Positions 1 to 8,457 of a stretch of 64,000 nucleotides of DNA are shown in pieces. Position 1 is the first letter of the stretch. The number at the start of each line of letters is the position of its first letter. The position numbers were made by a program, and so were the translations under genes. Origin of the DNA: an uncultured Pelagibacteraceae bacterium (GTDB taxonomy: Bacteria > Pseudomonadota > Alphaproteobacteria > Pelagibacterales > Pelagibacteraceae); assembly GCA_902593285.1 (NCBI GenBank), contig CACJHW010000002.1, forward strand, positions 124,001 to 188,000, written 5' to 3'. The notes under the pieces were generated by a model that did no database searches, was not told where the DNA came from, and saw only the letters and a list, made by a program, of their open reading frames with translations.

Positions 1-118
1 CTCTTGGCTCAATGATTGCTAACGTTTTATCTTTTAATTTTTCATAAAATTCCAGTTCATATGCTAATGAAAGACCAGCGCAACCTCCACCTATAATTAT
101 GTAATCAAATTCTTTCAT
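1..118 (-). CDS. crtY: Lycopene beta-cyclase, N-terminal fragment (runs off the window)
   Basis: Only the first 39 codons lie in the window; the gene continues past base 1. The translation opens MKEFDYIIIGGGCAGLSLAY, a dinucleotide-binding motif (GGGCAG) of the form typical of lycopene cyclases. Lycopene cyclase closes both ends of lycopene to give beta-carotene, the precursor of retinal. Its ATG at 116-118 lies inside the 3' end of crtB (14 bp overlap), so the two are probably translationally coupled. The name rests on the motif plus the crtI-crtB context; a different FAD/NAD-linked carotenoid enzyme is possible but less likely. Confidence 0.75.
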   Translation of the reverse strand, partial: MKEFDYIIIGGGCAGLSLAYELEFYEKLKDKTLAIIEPR

Positions 119-956
119 TTAAATTTATTTCTTCATTAATTAAATTATGATCATGATTAATATTATCATCGTTTTTACTTATAAGTGATAACTTAATTAA
201 GTCAAAAATAGATAAAAAAGTTTCAATAATTTTTTCAATATTTGAAACATAAATTTTTCCTGACTTTTTATAATTTTCTATATTCTGTTTATTTAAAATT
301 TTATATCCTATTTTTCTATAAACCCTTCTTGCAACTAAAATAGAAAATCTGAAACTTAATGGTATTTCTTTTATTGAATAAAATGAGTTTTCATAAAACT
401 TTTCTGAAAGCTCGATTGTAGTCTTTATGTCCTCAAAACTTTCATTTATATAAAATCTATTATTTTTTTTATCTTCAATAACATCCCTAGAAATATTTGT
501 TAATTGCATAGCAATCCCAAGATCAATTGCTGATTTTAGAGATTGTTCTTTGTGAACATTCAATATTTTAGCCATCATCAATCCAACTGTTCCAGCCACC
601 CTATAGGAATAAATTAATAATTCTTTTTTTGAATTAATTTTAACATTTTCTTTTATATCAGAATTAATACCCTCAAATAAATCGTCTACAATTTTAGTTG
701 AAATACTAAATTCATTAATAAGATCCCACATGTTTTTAATAACTGGATCGTCATAATTTTTATTAACAAAATTATTCCTAAATTTGATAAAATTATCCTT
801 TTTTAATTCAATCTTATTTGCATCATCAGCAATATTATCTGCTTCTCTACAAAAATCATAAAGTGCAGAGCATTTTTCATAGGTTTTTTTTGGTAAAAAA
901 AAACCTGCCCAATTAAAAGATTTTGCGTAAATAGCTAAATAATTCTTTGTTAACAT
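105..956 (-). CDS. crtB: Phytoene synthase
   Basis: Predicted to condense two geranylgeranyl diphosphates into phytoene, the first committed step of carotenoid synthesis. The 283-residue protein has both aspartate-rich substrate/Mg2+ motifs of the squalene/phytoene synthase family: READNIADD at residues 37-45, and NISRDVIED at about 155-163, followed by the usual R-F-Y-I stretch. Length is normal to slightly short for the family. The start is an ATG sharing a base with the crtI stop (TAATG), and the 3' end overlaps crtY, so crtI-crtB-crtY form a tightly coupled operon. In this lineage such genes usually supply retinal for proteorhodopsin; neither the rhodopsin nor the carotenoid-cleaving oxygenase is in the window. 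Confidence 0.93.
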   Translation of the reverse strand: MLTKNYLAIYAKSFNWAGFFLPKKTYEKCSALYDFCREADNIADDANKIELKKDNFIKFRNNFVNKNYDDPVIKNMWDLINEFSISTKIVDDLFEGINSDIKENVKINSKKELLIYSYRVAGTVGLMMAKILNVHKEQSLKSAIDLGIAMQLTNISRDVIEDKKNNRFYINESFEDIKTTIELSEKFYENSFYSIKEIPLSFRFSILVARRVYRKIGYKILNKQNIENYKKSGKIYVSNIEKIIETFLSIFDLIKLSLISKNDDNINHDHNLINEEINLNERI

Positions 957-2416
957 TAAAATAATTTATCTAAAACCTTCGCTGAAGATAGAACACCTGG
1001 AACACCGGCCCCTGGATGTGTGCCCGCACCAACAAAGTATAAACCATCATATATTTCTGATTTATTATGAAACCTAAAGTATGCGGATTGTGTAAATTTA
1101 GGTTGAATTGAAAACCCAGATCCAAATTTTGTATTTAATTCCCTTTCAAAGTAATCAGGTGTTAAATAAAAATCCTCAACTATATTATTCTTAAGATCCG
1201 GCATTAAGTCTTTTTCCATTTTTTCAATTACAAGATTTTTCATTATCTCACCTTCAGTTTCCCAATTTATTTTTGACTGATTGTTAGGAACAGGCACTAA
1301 TACATAAAAACAATCATTCCCTTCTGGGGCCATAGTTTTATCAGTTGCAGTAGGTCTGTGAAGGTAATAGCTAATATCATTATTTAATTTTTTCTTATCA
1401 AATATGTCATCAAGATGTTCTTGATACTTGTTTCCAAACTTTATCGTATGATGTTCAACATTCTCATAAATTTTTTTTGTTCCAAAATAATAAACAAATA
1501 AACCCATAGAATATTCCATTCGATTTTTTTTCCAATTAAACAACATGGAATTCTTGTTGCTTTTGCTTAACATTTTTTCATAAAATGCAGGTGGATCAGC
1601 ATTACAAACAACATTATCTGCAACAATTTCATTTCTATTATTTAATTTTACACCACTTATTTTATTATTTTTTGTTATAATTTCGGTTACTTCACTGTTT
1701 TTTATTATTTCAATACCAACCTCATTCATTAACTTTTCAAAACCTTTAATTATATTTCCTGTTCCTCCAACCGAATAATGTATTCCCCATTTTTTTTCTA
1801 AATAAAGAATTAATCCATAAATAGAAGTGGTGGTAAAAGGATTTCCCCCAACTAGTAAAGGATGCATGCTAAGCATTCTTCTTAATTTCTCATTTTTAAT
1901 ATAAGATGAAACAAGTGAGTAAACTGATTTATAACTTTTAAGTTTTAAAAGAGCAGGCAATTGTTGCATCATTACAAAAGGTTTATCAAATGGTACATCT
2001 GCAAGTTCTAAAAAACCTTTATCAAATATCTTTTTTGTAAAATTAACTAATTTTTCATATCCATTTACATCTTCTTTATTTAGCTTCTCAATTTGGTTTT
2101 TCATCTCTATTTCGTCACCTGAATAATTAAATTTAGTTTTATCCTCAAATATAAATTGGTACCAAATTTTAAGTGGGGTTAGTTCTATATAATTTTTGGG
2201 ATCTTTATTGAATAACTCAAACAATTCATTAATTAAATAGGGAGCGGTAATTACTGTTGGTCCAGCATCATATATAAATCCATTTCTTTTAAAAACCCTA
2301 GCTCTACCTCCTAGGTCTGGATGTTTTTCTATTAATTTAATTTTGTGTCCTTTTGCCCTAAGTCTTAGTGCTGCTGCTATCCCACCAAATCCTGATCCAA
2401 TGACTATAGAGTTCAT
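956..2416 (-). CDS. crtI: Phytoene desaturase
   Basis: FAD-dependent enzyme expected to introduce the double bonds that turn phytoene into lycopene. The 486-residue protein has an N-terminal Rossmann motif (GSGFGGIAAALRLRAKGH, from about residue 8) with the acidic FAD-ribose residue in LIEKHPDLGGRA. Near the C-terminus it has the CrtI-type block GAGTHPGAGVPGVLSSAK. Length agrees with bacterial CrtI (about 490-510). It starts 39 bp after the atpF stop on the same strand with no obvious terminator between them, so it could be transcribed by read-through from the F0 ATP synthase genes. Its stop overlaps the crtB start by one base. Confidence 0.94.
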   Translation of the reverse strand: MNSIVIGSGFGGIAAALRLRAKGHKIKLIEKHPDLGGRARVFKRNGFIYDAGPTVITAPYLINELFELFNKDPKNYIELTPLKIWYQFIFEDKTKFNYSGDEIEMKNQIEKLNKEDVNGYEKLVNFTKKIFDKGFLELADVPFDKPFVMMQQLPALLKLKSYKSVYSLVSSYIKNEKLRRMLSMHPLLVGGNPFTTTSIYGLILYLEKKWGIHYSVGGTGNIIKGFEKLMNEVGIEIIKNSEVTEIITKNNKISGVKLNNRNEIVADNVVCNADPPAFYEKMLSKSNKNSMLFNWKKNRMEYSMGLFVYYFGTKKIYENVEHHTIKFGNKYQEHLDDIFDKKKLNNDISYYLHRPTATDKTMAPEGNDCFYVLVPVPNNQSKINWETEGEIMKNLVIEKMEKDLMPDLKNNIVEDFYLTPDYFERELNTKFGSGFSIQPKFTQSAYFRFHNKSEIYDGLYFVGAGTHPGAGVPGVLSSAKVLDKLF

Positions 2417-2455
2417 TTTAATAATTTATAGCTTTTTTGAAAAAATGTAAGTTTA

Positions 2456-2953
2456 TTATGAGTTAATTTTCTTTAACTCTTCTTTAGTTTCATCTAAATT
2501 TTTTTGAAACACAGCGTCTAATTTTGATTTGTCTACAGATGTAGTTATTACTTTTTTAACCGAGTCTACAGCAATCTTAATTGATGCATCCTTAATTTCT
2601 TTTAATGCTGCCTCTTTCATCTGACTTATTTTATCTTCAGTTAAATTTTTTTTGATTTCTGAAGATTTATGAAACTTATCATTCATTTCAATGATCAATC
2701 TATCAGCATCATTTTTGGCGTTTTCAAGAATTTCATTGCTAACAGACTGAGCTGAATCTAATTTTTTTTGTGAGCTATCTAAAAGTGTACTTGCCTCAGT
2801 TCTTAATTTTTCACTTTCATCAATTTCATTTTTAATATCAGATATCATTTTATCTAACATTTTTGAAATTTTTTGAGGAATTTTTAGATAAATTAATGCT
2901 CCAAAAAAAATAATAAATGATACGGCTACCCAAAAAGTTGCATCAATTGCCAT
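2456..2953 (-). CDS. atpF: F0F1 ATP synthase subunit b
   Basis: Membrane-anchored peripheral stalk subunit. The start at 2951-2953 gives MAIDATFWVAVSFIIFFGAL: an N-terminal membrane helix followed by a long charged, mostly coiled helix, 165 residues in all, as expected for subunit b. An upstream in-frame start 13 codons earlier would add a charged leader and overlap atpF' more, so the shorter start is preferred. The start overlaps the end of the b' gene by 11 bp. It is last in the atpI-B-E-F'-F set. The F1 genes (atpHAGDC) are not in the window, which matches the alphaproteobacterial habit of keeping F0 and F1 operons apart. Confidence 0.9.
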   Translation of the reverse strand: MAIDATFWVAVSFIIFFGALIYLKIPQKISKMLDKMISDIKNEIDESEKLRTEASTLLDSSQKKLDSAQSVSNEILENAKNDADRLIIEMNDKFHKSSEIKKNLTEDKISQMKEAALKEIKDASIKIAVDSVKKVITTSVDKSKLDAVFQKNLDETKEELKKINS

Positions 2954-3533
2954 AGTATTTATCTCCATTTCTTTTAGATAGATCTTCAACAATTGCAGAT
3001 ATGCTACTATTATTTACTTCAGCTCCAATAAGTTTATGTAATAACCCAGATGAAGTCTCAATAGCTATTTTATTTATTTTATCTGGTGCATTTTTTCTTA
3101 ATGAATCTATTTCTTTTTCTGCCTCTGCAATTTCGTTGTCAATTTGCTTATCAAGAACTTCCCTTTTTGCATCAATATCTTTTAGTGCCTTTTCCCTTGC
3201 TTGATTGAAAATAGTTTTAGCCTCAAGTTTGCTTTTAGATATAATTTCATCGTATTCTTTTAGTTTCGCATCACTATCTTTTCTTTGTTTCTCAGCAGCC
3301 TCAATATTTTCTAATATTTGAGATTTTCTCGACTCCAAGTTGTTGCTAATTTTCGGTAGTATTAGTTTAGATAAAACTAAATACATAATTCCAAAAGTAA
3401 GTATTAACCAAAAAATTTGAGAAATCCAAAACTCTGGATTTAATTGAGGCATACCTCCACTTTCAGCTGCAAAAGCTTCTTTAATAAAAAAGAAGCTAAA
3501 AAATATTGACTGAAAATATATTTTTTTAACCAT
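2943..3533 (-). CDS. atpF': F0F1 ATP synthase subunit b'
   Basis: Second, diverged copy of the b stalk subunit, as in alphaproteobacteria and phototrophs. Starting at the ATG 3531-3533 (MVKKIYFQSIFF) the protein has a hydrophobic N-terminal stretch resembling a signal, then PQLNPEFWISQIFWLILTFGIMYLVL, the anchoring helix, then about 140 residues of charged coiled coil with many Glu/Lys. A TTG start five codons upstream is open but would run into atpE; the ATG leaves a 4-nt gap after the atpE stop. It is expected to pair with AtpF in the peripheral stalk. Confidence 0.88.
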   Translation of the reverse strand: MVKKIYFQSIFFSFFFIKEAFAAESGGMPQLNPEFWISQIFWLILTFGIMYLVLSKLILPKISNNLESRKSQILENIEAAEKQRKDSDAKLKEYDEIISKSKLEAKTIFNQAREKALKDIDAKREVLDKQIDNEIAEAEKEIDSLRKNAPDKINKIAIETSSGLLHKLIGAEVNNSSISAIVEDLSKRNGDKYYGN

Positions 3534-3537
3534 CAAT

Positions 3538-3765
3538 TTAAAACGCAAAGAGAATGATTAACGCAACTACCAATCCGAATAATCCTGTAGCTTCTGCAAG
3601 TGCAAAACCTAAAAGTAAGTTAGGAAATTGTTTTTGTGCTGCAGATGGATTTCTCATTGCACCAGACAAATAATTTCCAAAAATTATTCCAATGCCAACA
3701 CCGGCTCCAGCTAAAGCAATTGCTGCTAAACCTGCTCCGATCATTTTTGCTGCTTCTAATTCCAT
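3538..3765 (-). CDS. atpE: F0F1 ATP synthase subunit c (proteolipid)
   Basis: Ring-forming proton-carrying subunit, 75 residues, with two hydrophobic hairpin helices. The first has the glycine-rich helix-packing pattern (AGAGVGIGIIFG), the polar loop has R38-N39-P40, and the second carries the ion-binding carboxylate E58 in FALAEATGLFG. The residues around E58 look like the proton type rather than the sodium type, though this is a judgement from the motif. It is preceded by a strong Shine-Dalgarno sequence, annotated separately, which suits a protein needed in many copies per complex. Confidence 0.97.
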   Translation of the reverse strand: MELEAAKMIGAGLAAIALAGAGVGIGIIFGNYLSGAMRNPSAAQKQFPNLLLGFALAEATGLFGLVVALIILFAF

Positions 3766-3770
3766 TATAT

Positions 3771-3776
3771 CCTCCT
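3771..3776 (-). promoter_or_regulatory. Strong Shine-Dalgarno sequence of atpE
   Basis: On the minus strand the bases read AGGAGG, 5 nt before the atpE ATG, within AGAGGAGGATATA. This is a full match to the anti-SD. Most other starts inspected in this window have no clear SD, or a start sitting on the previous gene's stop. It fits the known need to make about ten c subunits for each a subunit from one transcript. Confidence 0.85.
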
Positions 3777-3782
3777 CTGTTA

Positions 3783-4517
3783 TTAATGGTGTAAATTTAA
3801 TGCATCATTTAAATAGATGCAGGTTAAGATTGCAAAAACATAAGCTTGAAGAAAAGCAACTAAGATCTCCAAACCAGTTAACGCAACCGAAAAACTTAGT
3901 GGAAGCCACCCACCAACTATTCCAAGGCTAATTACAAAGCCTCCGAAAACTTTCATCATTGTATGACCAGCCATCATATTCGCAAATAATCTAACTGATA
4001 AACTTATAGGTCTACTTAAATAAGAAATAATTTCTATAACAACAATTAAAGGGAGTAATACTGCAGGCACTCCACTTGGAACAAATAATTTTAAATACCC
4101 AAATCCATGTCTAATAAACCCAATTACAGTCACTCCAATAAATATAAATGCTGCGAGCACAAATGTTACAATGATATGACTGGTTACAGTAAAAGTATAA
4201 GGTATCATTCCAAACATGTTACAAAATAAAACAAACATGAATAGAGAAAATATAAATGCGAAATATGGTTTAGCTTTTGATCCAGCTGTATCGCTAATCA
4301 TTTTAGATACAAAGGTATAGCTAAGTTCTGCTAATAATTGAATTTTGTTTGGTAGTATTGAATTTTTTTTTGATCCTAAATTAAAGATTAACAAAATAGA
4401 TACAGTACTTAAAATCATAAACAAACTTGCGTTCGTAAATGATATGTCAAATGCTCCAACTTTAATTTCAGGTCCAATTCTATAAACGTCGAATTGGGAC
4501 ATAGGATTTGCTGCCAT
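3783..4517 (-). CDS. atpB: F0F1 ATP synthase subunit a
   Basis: Stator subunit that forms the proton half-channels against the c ring. The 244-residue protein has five to six hydrophobic segments and the essential arginine R176 in SLSVRLFANMMAGH, the family signature. It also has the conserved NMFGMIPYTFT stretch at about 100-110. Length and motif agree with alphaproteobacterial AtpB. It lies 9 nt after atpI and 17 nt before atpE on the same strand. Confidence 0.96.
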   Translation of the reverse strand: MAANPMSQFDVYRIGPEIKVGAFDISFTNASLFMILSTVSILLIFNLGSKKNSILPNKIQLLAELSYTFVSKMISDTAGSKAKPYFAFIFSLFMFVLFCNMFGMIPYTFTVTSHIIVTFVLAAFIFIGVTVIGFIRHGFGYLKLFVPSGVPAVLLPLIVVIEIISYLSRPISLSVRLFANMMAGHTMMKVFGGFVISLGIVGGWLPLSFSVALTGLEILVAFLQAYVFAILTCIYLNDALNLHH

Positions 4518-4526
4518 AATACTTAT

Positions 4527-4802
4527 TTATTTTTGCATTTTTTTTGCAGATCTAATCACATTGGTTATTCCAGCAACTACACCAACAAAAAAAAATATTA
4601 ATATAAACCAGGGTTTAGTACCAAAGGTCTTGTCAAAAATAAACCCAATAATTGTCCCCACAGCCACTGCAGAAACAAGTTCTGTGCTCAATTTGAATGC
4701 AGTTCCTATTGGTGATGGGTCATTCTTCTTATTGTAGAGATTTTTCTTTGAAATCTTGCTTTTTGCAATCTCTAAGCGAGTTTTGAAAGGGTCTTTTGGC
4801 AT
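4527..4802 (-). CDS. atpI: ATP synthase assembly protein I
   Basis: Small membrane protein thought to help assemble the c ring. The 91 residues have a basic N-terminal half and two membrane helices, with the family pattern GxIIGFIFDKTFGTKPWFxLIFFFxGxxAG in the C-terminal half. Position as the first gene of the F0 set supports the name. It starts 9 nt after the smc stop, so smc and the F0 genes are probably co-transcribed. Confidence 0.87.
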   Translation of the reverse strand: MPKDPFKTRLEIAKSKISKKNLYNKKNDPSPIGTAFKLSTELVSAVAVGTIIGFIFDKTFGTKPWFILIFFFVGVVAGITNVIRSAKKMQK

Positions 4803-4811
4803 TTATATAGT

Positions 4812-7385
4812 TTAAGCAACCATACTCTCTGCTTTTTGTAAATCAACAGCCACAAGCTGACTAATTCCTTTTTGAGGCATAGTTACCCCATATAGTCTGT
4901 TCATTTTTGACATAGTTAATGCATGATGAGTTACAATTATGAATTTGGTATTTGTTATTTTTATTAATTCCTCAAGTAGATTACAAAATCTTGTTACATT
5001 AGCATCGTCAAGCGGTGCATCAACCTCATCTAATACACATATAGGTGAAGGGTTTGTTAAAAATACCGCAAAGATTAAAGAGAGTGCAGTCAATGCTTGT
5101 TCACCTCCAGATAATAAAGTTATAGATTGAAGTCTTTTTCCTGGAGGACTAACTAACATTTCTAAACCTGCTTCAAGTGGATCATCAGAGTCCACTAATT
5201 CTAATTTGGCATTTCCACCATTGAAAAGTTTAGTATAAACCTCATTAAATTTTCTATTAACTTTTTCAAAAGCTTCAATCAATCTTTTCCTTCCTTTTTG
5301 ATTAAGTTCATTGATGCTATCTTTCAGTTTCACGATAGCGGTAACAAGATCAGCACGATCCTGTTCCATTTTTTTTATCTCTTCTTCATATTTACTTGTT
5401 TCTTCATCTGCTTTTAAATTTACTGATCCTAATTTTTCTCTTTCTTGTTTTTTCTTGTCCAGAGCATCTTCTTGATCAACTGGGTTTGGAAGCTCTTCTA
5501 CTCCGTTTAAATTTGAATTTTCCAAAATATTATCTTCATTCAAATTTAACTCAGAACTAATTCTATCAAGGAGGTCACTTTTTCTTTTTTGCAGGCCTTC
5601 AATTGTAGCTCCTGAGCTTGCTTTTCTTTCTCTGATTTGAATCGATTGTTCTTGAATTTCATTTAATTGCGTTCTTAACATTTCAATTTTTTGGTCTGTT
5701 TCATCTATTATCGCTTCATTTTCGATTTTTTCTTTATCTGAAATTCTTAAATTTTCTGAAATTTGACCTTTTCTTTCAGCCTGTACTCTAGGTTGATTTT
5801 CTAAATCACTTAATTGTTTTGATAATTTTTCTTTTCTTTGTGTTAGTTCATTAACCATTTTTTCTGAGTTAATTAGTAAATTTTTCCAACTTTCAATTTC
5901 TGTTTCAATGGTTTTAATTCTCTCATTTCTTTTTAGAGACTCATTTTTAATTGATTGATTTTTACTATATGCATCAGCATATTTTTCTTGAAGTAATTTT
6001 ATATTTTTTGATTTTTCACTAACTCCTAATAATTCACTTCTAGATCTTTCATTTTTTAAATCATTTAAAAAACTATCTAGCTCCATATTACATCTATCTA
6101 GGAGTGTTACTGCTTGATTTATTTCATTACTATCTATTAATTCTTTTACCTTTGATATAGTATTTTTTACATTTCTTATTGGACCAACACTTATATTTAC
6201 ACTTTCTTCAGCTAAATTGTTTACAACTTCATCAACAGCTTTTTGTTCTTCTTTAAGTTTATTTTTTGCATTTTCTAACTCTTCATTAGATAATTTTTCT
6301 GTTTCAAAATATTTCGAATCTGTCTCAATTAATTCATTTTTTTCTTCCTTCAATCTTTTTTCATTTGAGTTAGCGTCTATAATAATCCCTTTTTCTCTCG
6401 TGATATCATCATCAAGTGTTTGAATTGATTTTTTGATGCTTTCTATCTCATCTTGAATTCTTGTATTTTCCTCATCTAAACTTTGAAGTTCTAGATTAAG
6501 TCTCTGTATCCTTGATAAATTTTCTATATTTTTCTCTCTCAATGGATTTACTTTTTCTGTAAAAGTTTTAATTGAATTTTCTAATTCAGATATTTTGTTA
6601 TTAAATCCTTCTACTTCTACTTCTGCCTCAGTATTAATTTCATTTTCTATTCTAATTTCTTTGTCTATTTCTAATAATTTTAAATAATATAAACCTGCTT
6701 CAATTTTTTTAATTTGATCTGAAATTAGTTTGTATTTTGTTGCCTCTTCAGCTTGTTTTTGAAGATTTGCTAATTGTTTTTCTTGCTGTTTTCTTAATTC
6801 ATCTGCTCTTTTTAAATTATTCTCAGCTGCACCTAATCTTAATTCGGCCTCATGTCTTCTAACATGTAAACCAGATATACCTGCAGCTTCCTCTAAAATA
6901 GCCCTTCTATCTGTTGGTTTCGCAGTTACTAATGCACCTATTCTTCCTTGGCTAATCATAGATGGAGAGTGTGCACCAGTCGAAAGATCTGCAAAAAACA
7001 TTTGTGCATCTCTTGCTCTTACTTCTTTATCATTAATGTAAAATTTAGATCCTTTATCTTTTTCTATTTTTCTTCTAATTTGTATTTGCTCCAATTCACG
7101 GTATTGGATCTGACCTTCCTTATTTTTGTTTTCAACTTCGATTGATACTTCTGCAATATTTTTTGATGCTTTATTAGATGTTCCTGAAAATATAACGTCT
7201 TCCATACCAGATCCACGCATACTTTTTGCCGAGGTCTCTCCCATTACCCATCTTAAAGATTCTACAATGTTAGATTTTCCACAGCCATTAGGACCCACTA
7301 TACCAGTAAGACCATCTTCAATTAAGAAGTTGGTTTTTTCAGCAAAAGATTTGAATCCGTTTAATTGGATTTTTTTAAACTCCAT
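4812..7385 (-). CDS. smc: SMC-type chromosome segregation ATPase, short and without a visible hinge
   Basis: Chromosome condensation ATPase. The N-terminal head has Walker A GPNGCGKSN at residues 31-39. The C-terminal head has the ABC signature LLSGGEQALTALSLIF and Walker B VLDEVDAPLDDAN at about 755-790, followed by the H-loop region (IVTHHALTMSKMNRL). Between them is coiled coil rich in Glu/Lys/Gln. The protein is 857 residues; bacterial SMC is usually 1,150-1,190. The glycine-rich hinge normally found halfway is not recognisable: the only break in the coil is a stretch of about 60 residues near 395-455 with no GxxG pattern. SbcC and RecN are less likely because head and coil motifs match SMC. 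ScpA/ScpB partners are not in the window. Confidence 0.88.
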   Translation of the reverse strand: MEFKKIQLNGFKSFAEKTNFLIEDGLTGIVGPNGCGKSNIVESLRWVMGETSAKSMRGSGMEDVIFSGTSNKASKNIAEVSIEVENKNKEGQIQYRELEQIQIRRKIEKDKGSKFYINDKEVRARDAQMFFADLSTGAHSPSMISQGRIGALVTAKPTDRRAILEEAAGISGLHVRRHEAELRLGAAENNLKRADELRKQQEKQLANLQKQAEEATKYKLISDQIKKIEAGLYYLKLLEIDKEIRIENEINTEAEVEVEGFNNKISELENSIKTFTEKVNPLREKNIENLSRIQRLNLELQSLDEENTRIQDEIESIKKSIQTLDDDITREKGIIIDANSNEKRLKEEKNELIETDSKYFETEKLSNEELENAKNKLKEEQKAVDEVVNNLAEESVNISVGPIRNVKNTISKVKELIDSNEINQAVTLLDRCNMELDSFLNDLKNERSRSELLGVSEKSKNIKLLQEKYADAYSKNQSIKNESLKRNERIKTIETEIESWKNLLINSEKMVNELTQRKEKLSKQLSDLENQPRVQAERKGQISENLRISDKEKIENEAIIDETDQKIEMLRTQLNEIQEQSIQIRERKASSGATIEGLQKRKSDLLDRISSELNLNEDNILENSNLNGVEELPNPVDQEDALDKKKQEREKLGSVNLKADEETSKYEEEIKKMEQDRADLVTAIVKLKDSINELNQKGRKRLIEAFEKVNRKFNEVYTKLFNGGNAKLELVDSDDPLEAGLEMLVSPPGKRLQSITLLSGGEQALTALSLIFAVFLTNPSPICVLDEVDAPLDDANVTRFCNLLEELIKITNTKFIIVTHHALTMSKMNRLYGVTMPQKGISQLVAVDLQKAESMVA

Positions 7386-7393
7386 GCACTAAC

Positions 7394-7972
7394 TTATATC
7401 AGTTTTTCTAGCGCTTTTTTTAAATTTTTATAATTTAAGGGTTTTTCAAATTTTTTGTTGTTAATAATTATCGTAGGAGTTGCGTTAACTTTGAAGTTTT
7501 TTGCACCATCGATTCGATCGTTTAATACAAAATCTTCAATTTCTTTATTGTTTACACATGAATTAAAATCAATTGTAAATCCTTCGTTTTTTAAAAATTT
7601 TTGTAGGTTTTCATTTGCTTCCTCTATTGAACTTCCTTTAACCCATTTTTGTTGATTAGCGTATAAACTTTCAAGGATATCTGTATTACCGTCATTCTTA
7701 CATTGAGAAACTTTTGATGCATTAAAAGCAGCTATGTCTAATGGAAAATGTCTAAATTCAATTTTTGCAATTCCTTTATCAAGAAATTCTTCTTTTAATT
7801 GAGGGTAAACATTTTTATGAAAATTAGCGCAGTGACTACATGTTAAAGACTCAAATGCTATGATAGTTATCTTCGCATCTTTGTTTCCAACTGATATTCT
7901 TTTAATTTCTTTAGCTTGTACATTTAAGACCGTAGTAAAAAATATTAATAATAAGAATATAATCTTTCTCAT
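7394..7972 (-). CDS. DsbA-family thiol-disulfide oxidoreductase, secreted
   Basis: Predicted periplasmic thioredoxin-fold protein. An N-terminal signal peptide of about 20 residues ends near NVQA. The active-site motif is C45-S-H-C48 in ESLTCSHCANFHKNVYP, of the CxxC type used by DsbA/DsbG-like proteins. The cis-proline loop is likely NATPTIIIN near the C-terminus. Total length 192 matches single-domain DsbA-like proteins of alphaproteobacteria. The start overlaps the dciA stop (ATGA) and the stop is 8 nt before smc. Whether it oxidises or isomerises disulfides cannot be told; no DsbB is visible. Confidence 0.83.
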   Translation of the reverse strand: MRKIIFLLLIFFTTVLNVQAKEIKRISVGNKDAKITIIAFESLTCSHCANFHKNVYPQLKEEFLDKGIAKIEFRHFPLDIAAFNASKVSQCKNDGNTDILESLYANQQKWVKGSSIEEANENLQKFLKNEGFTIDFNSCVNNKEIEDFVLNDRIDGAKNFKVNATPTIIINNKKFEKPLNYKNLKKALEKLI

Positions 7973-8457
7973 TTCTCTTTAAAAACCTTTGTTAATTCTG
8001 TTAACGATTTTTTAATTTTCTCGTTCTTAACATCTTTAATTTTATCTTGATATTTACTAATTGCCACATTTTTAACTTTTGTTTCACCTGAGCCCGTCAT
8101 TTCATGTTCATCATCAAAACTTATGAATTTAAGCTTTTCAACAACAGAATATCCAAAAAAATTATTCATTTTATCTAAAATATCTTTTTTAGAATATTCT
8201 ACGTCAACTTCATGTCCTCGCTTGACCATAACCACTAAGGTACTTACACCAAATTTATTTGAATTTTTAAATGTTTTTGGATAGCAAATTTTAAATAATT
8301 CGCTTCCAACTAAATATTTCCAATTACTCAGCGTTTCTGAATATACATGACCTTTTTTATTTATTATTTTTTTGACATTTTTTGGCAAAGTGTCTTTGAA
8401 AGATCTTAATCCTTGAATGCTAGCGTTTCTCTGCTTAGTATTATTTTTAGATTGCAT
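7969..8457 (-). CDS. dciA: DciA-like protein (DUF721), probable replicative helicase loader/operator
   Basis: The 162-residue protein has the DUF721 pattern: an N-terminal alpha-helical region with LSNWKYLVGSELFKICYPKTF, then a beta-rich KH-like part with TLVVMVKRGHEVDVEYSKKDILDKMNNFFGYSVVEKLKF. DciA proteins work with DnaB helicase in bacteria lacking DnaC/DnaI; this is family knowledge, the role here is inferred. Its ATG (8455-8457) directly abuts the ATG of the divergent mutY gene, so its promoter must lie inside mutY or the transcript is nearly leaderless. Confidence 0.75.
   Translation of the reverse strand: MQSKNNTKQRNASIQGLRSFKDTLPKNVKKIINKKGHVYSETLSNWKYLVGSELFKICYPKTFKNSNKFGVSTLVVMVKRGHEVDVEYSKKDILDKMNNFFGYSVVEKLKFISFDDEHEMTGSGETKVKNVAISKYQDKIKDVKNEKIKKSLTELTKVFKEK

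Noticed and set aside
3001-3204. Plus-strand open frames inside atp, smc and other minus-strand genes
   Set aside because: They are antisense shadows of well-conserved proteins and have no motif, RBS or operon context of their own.
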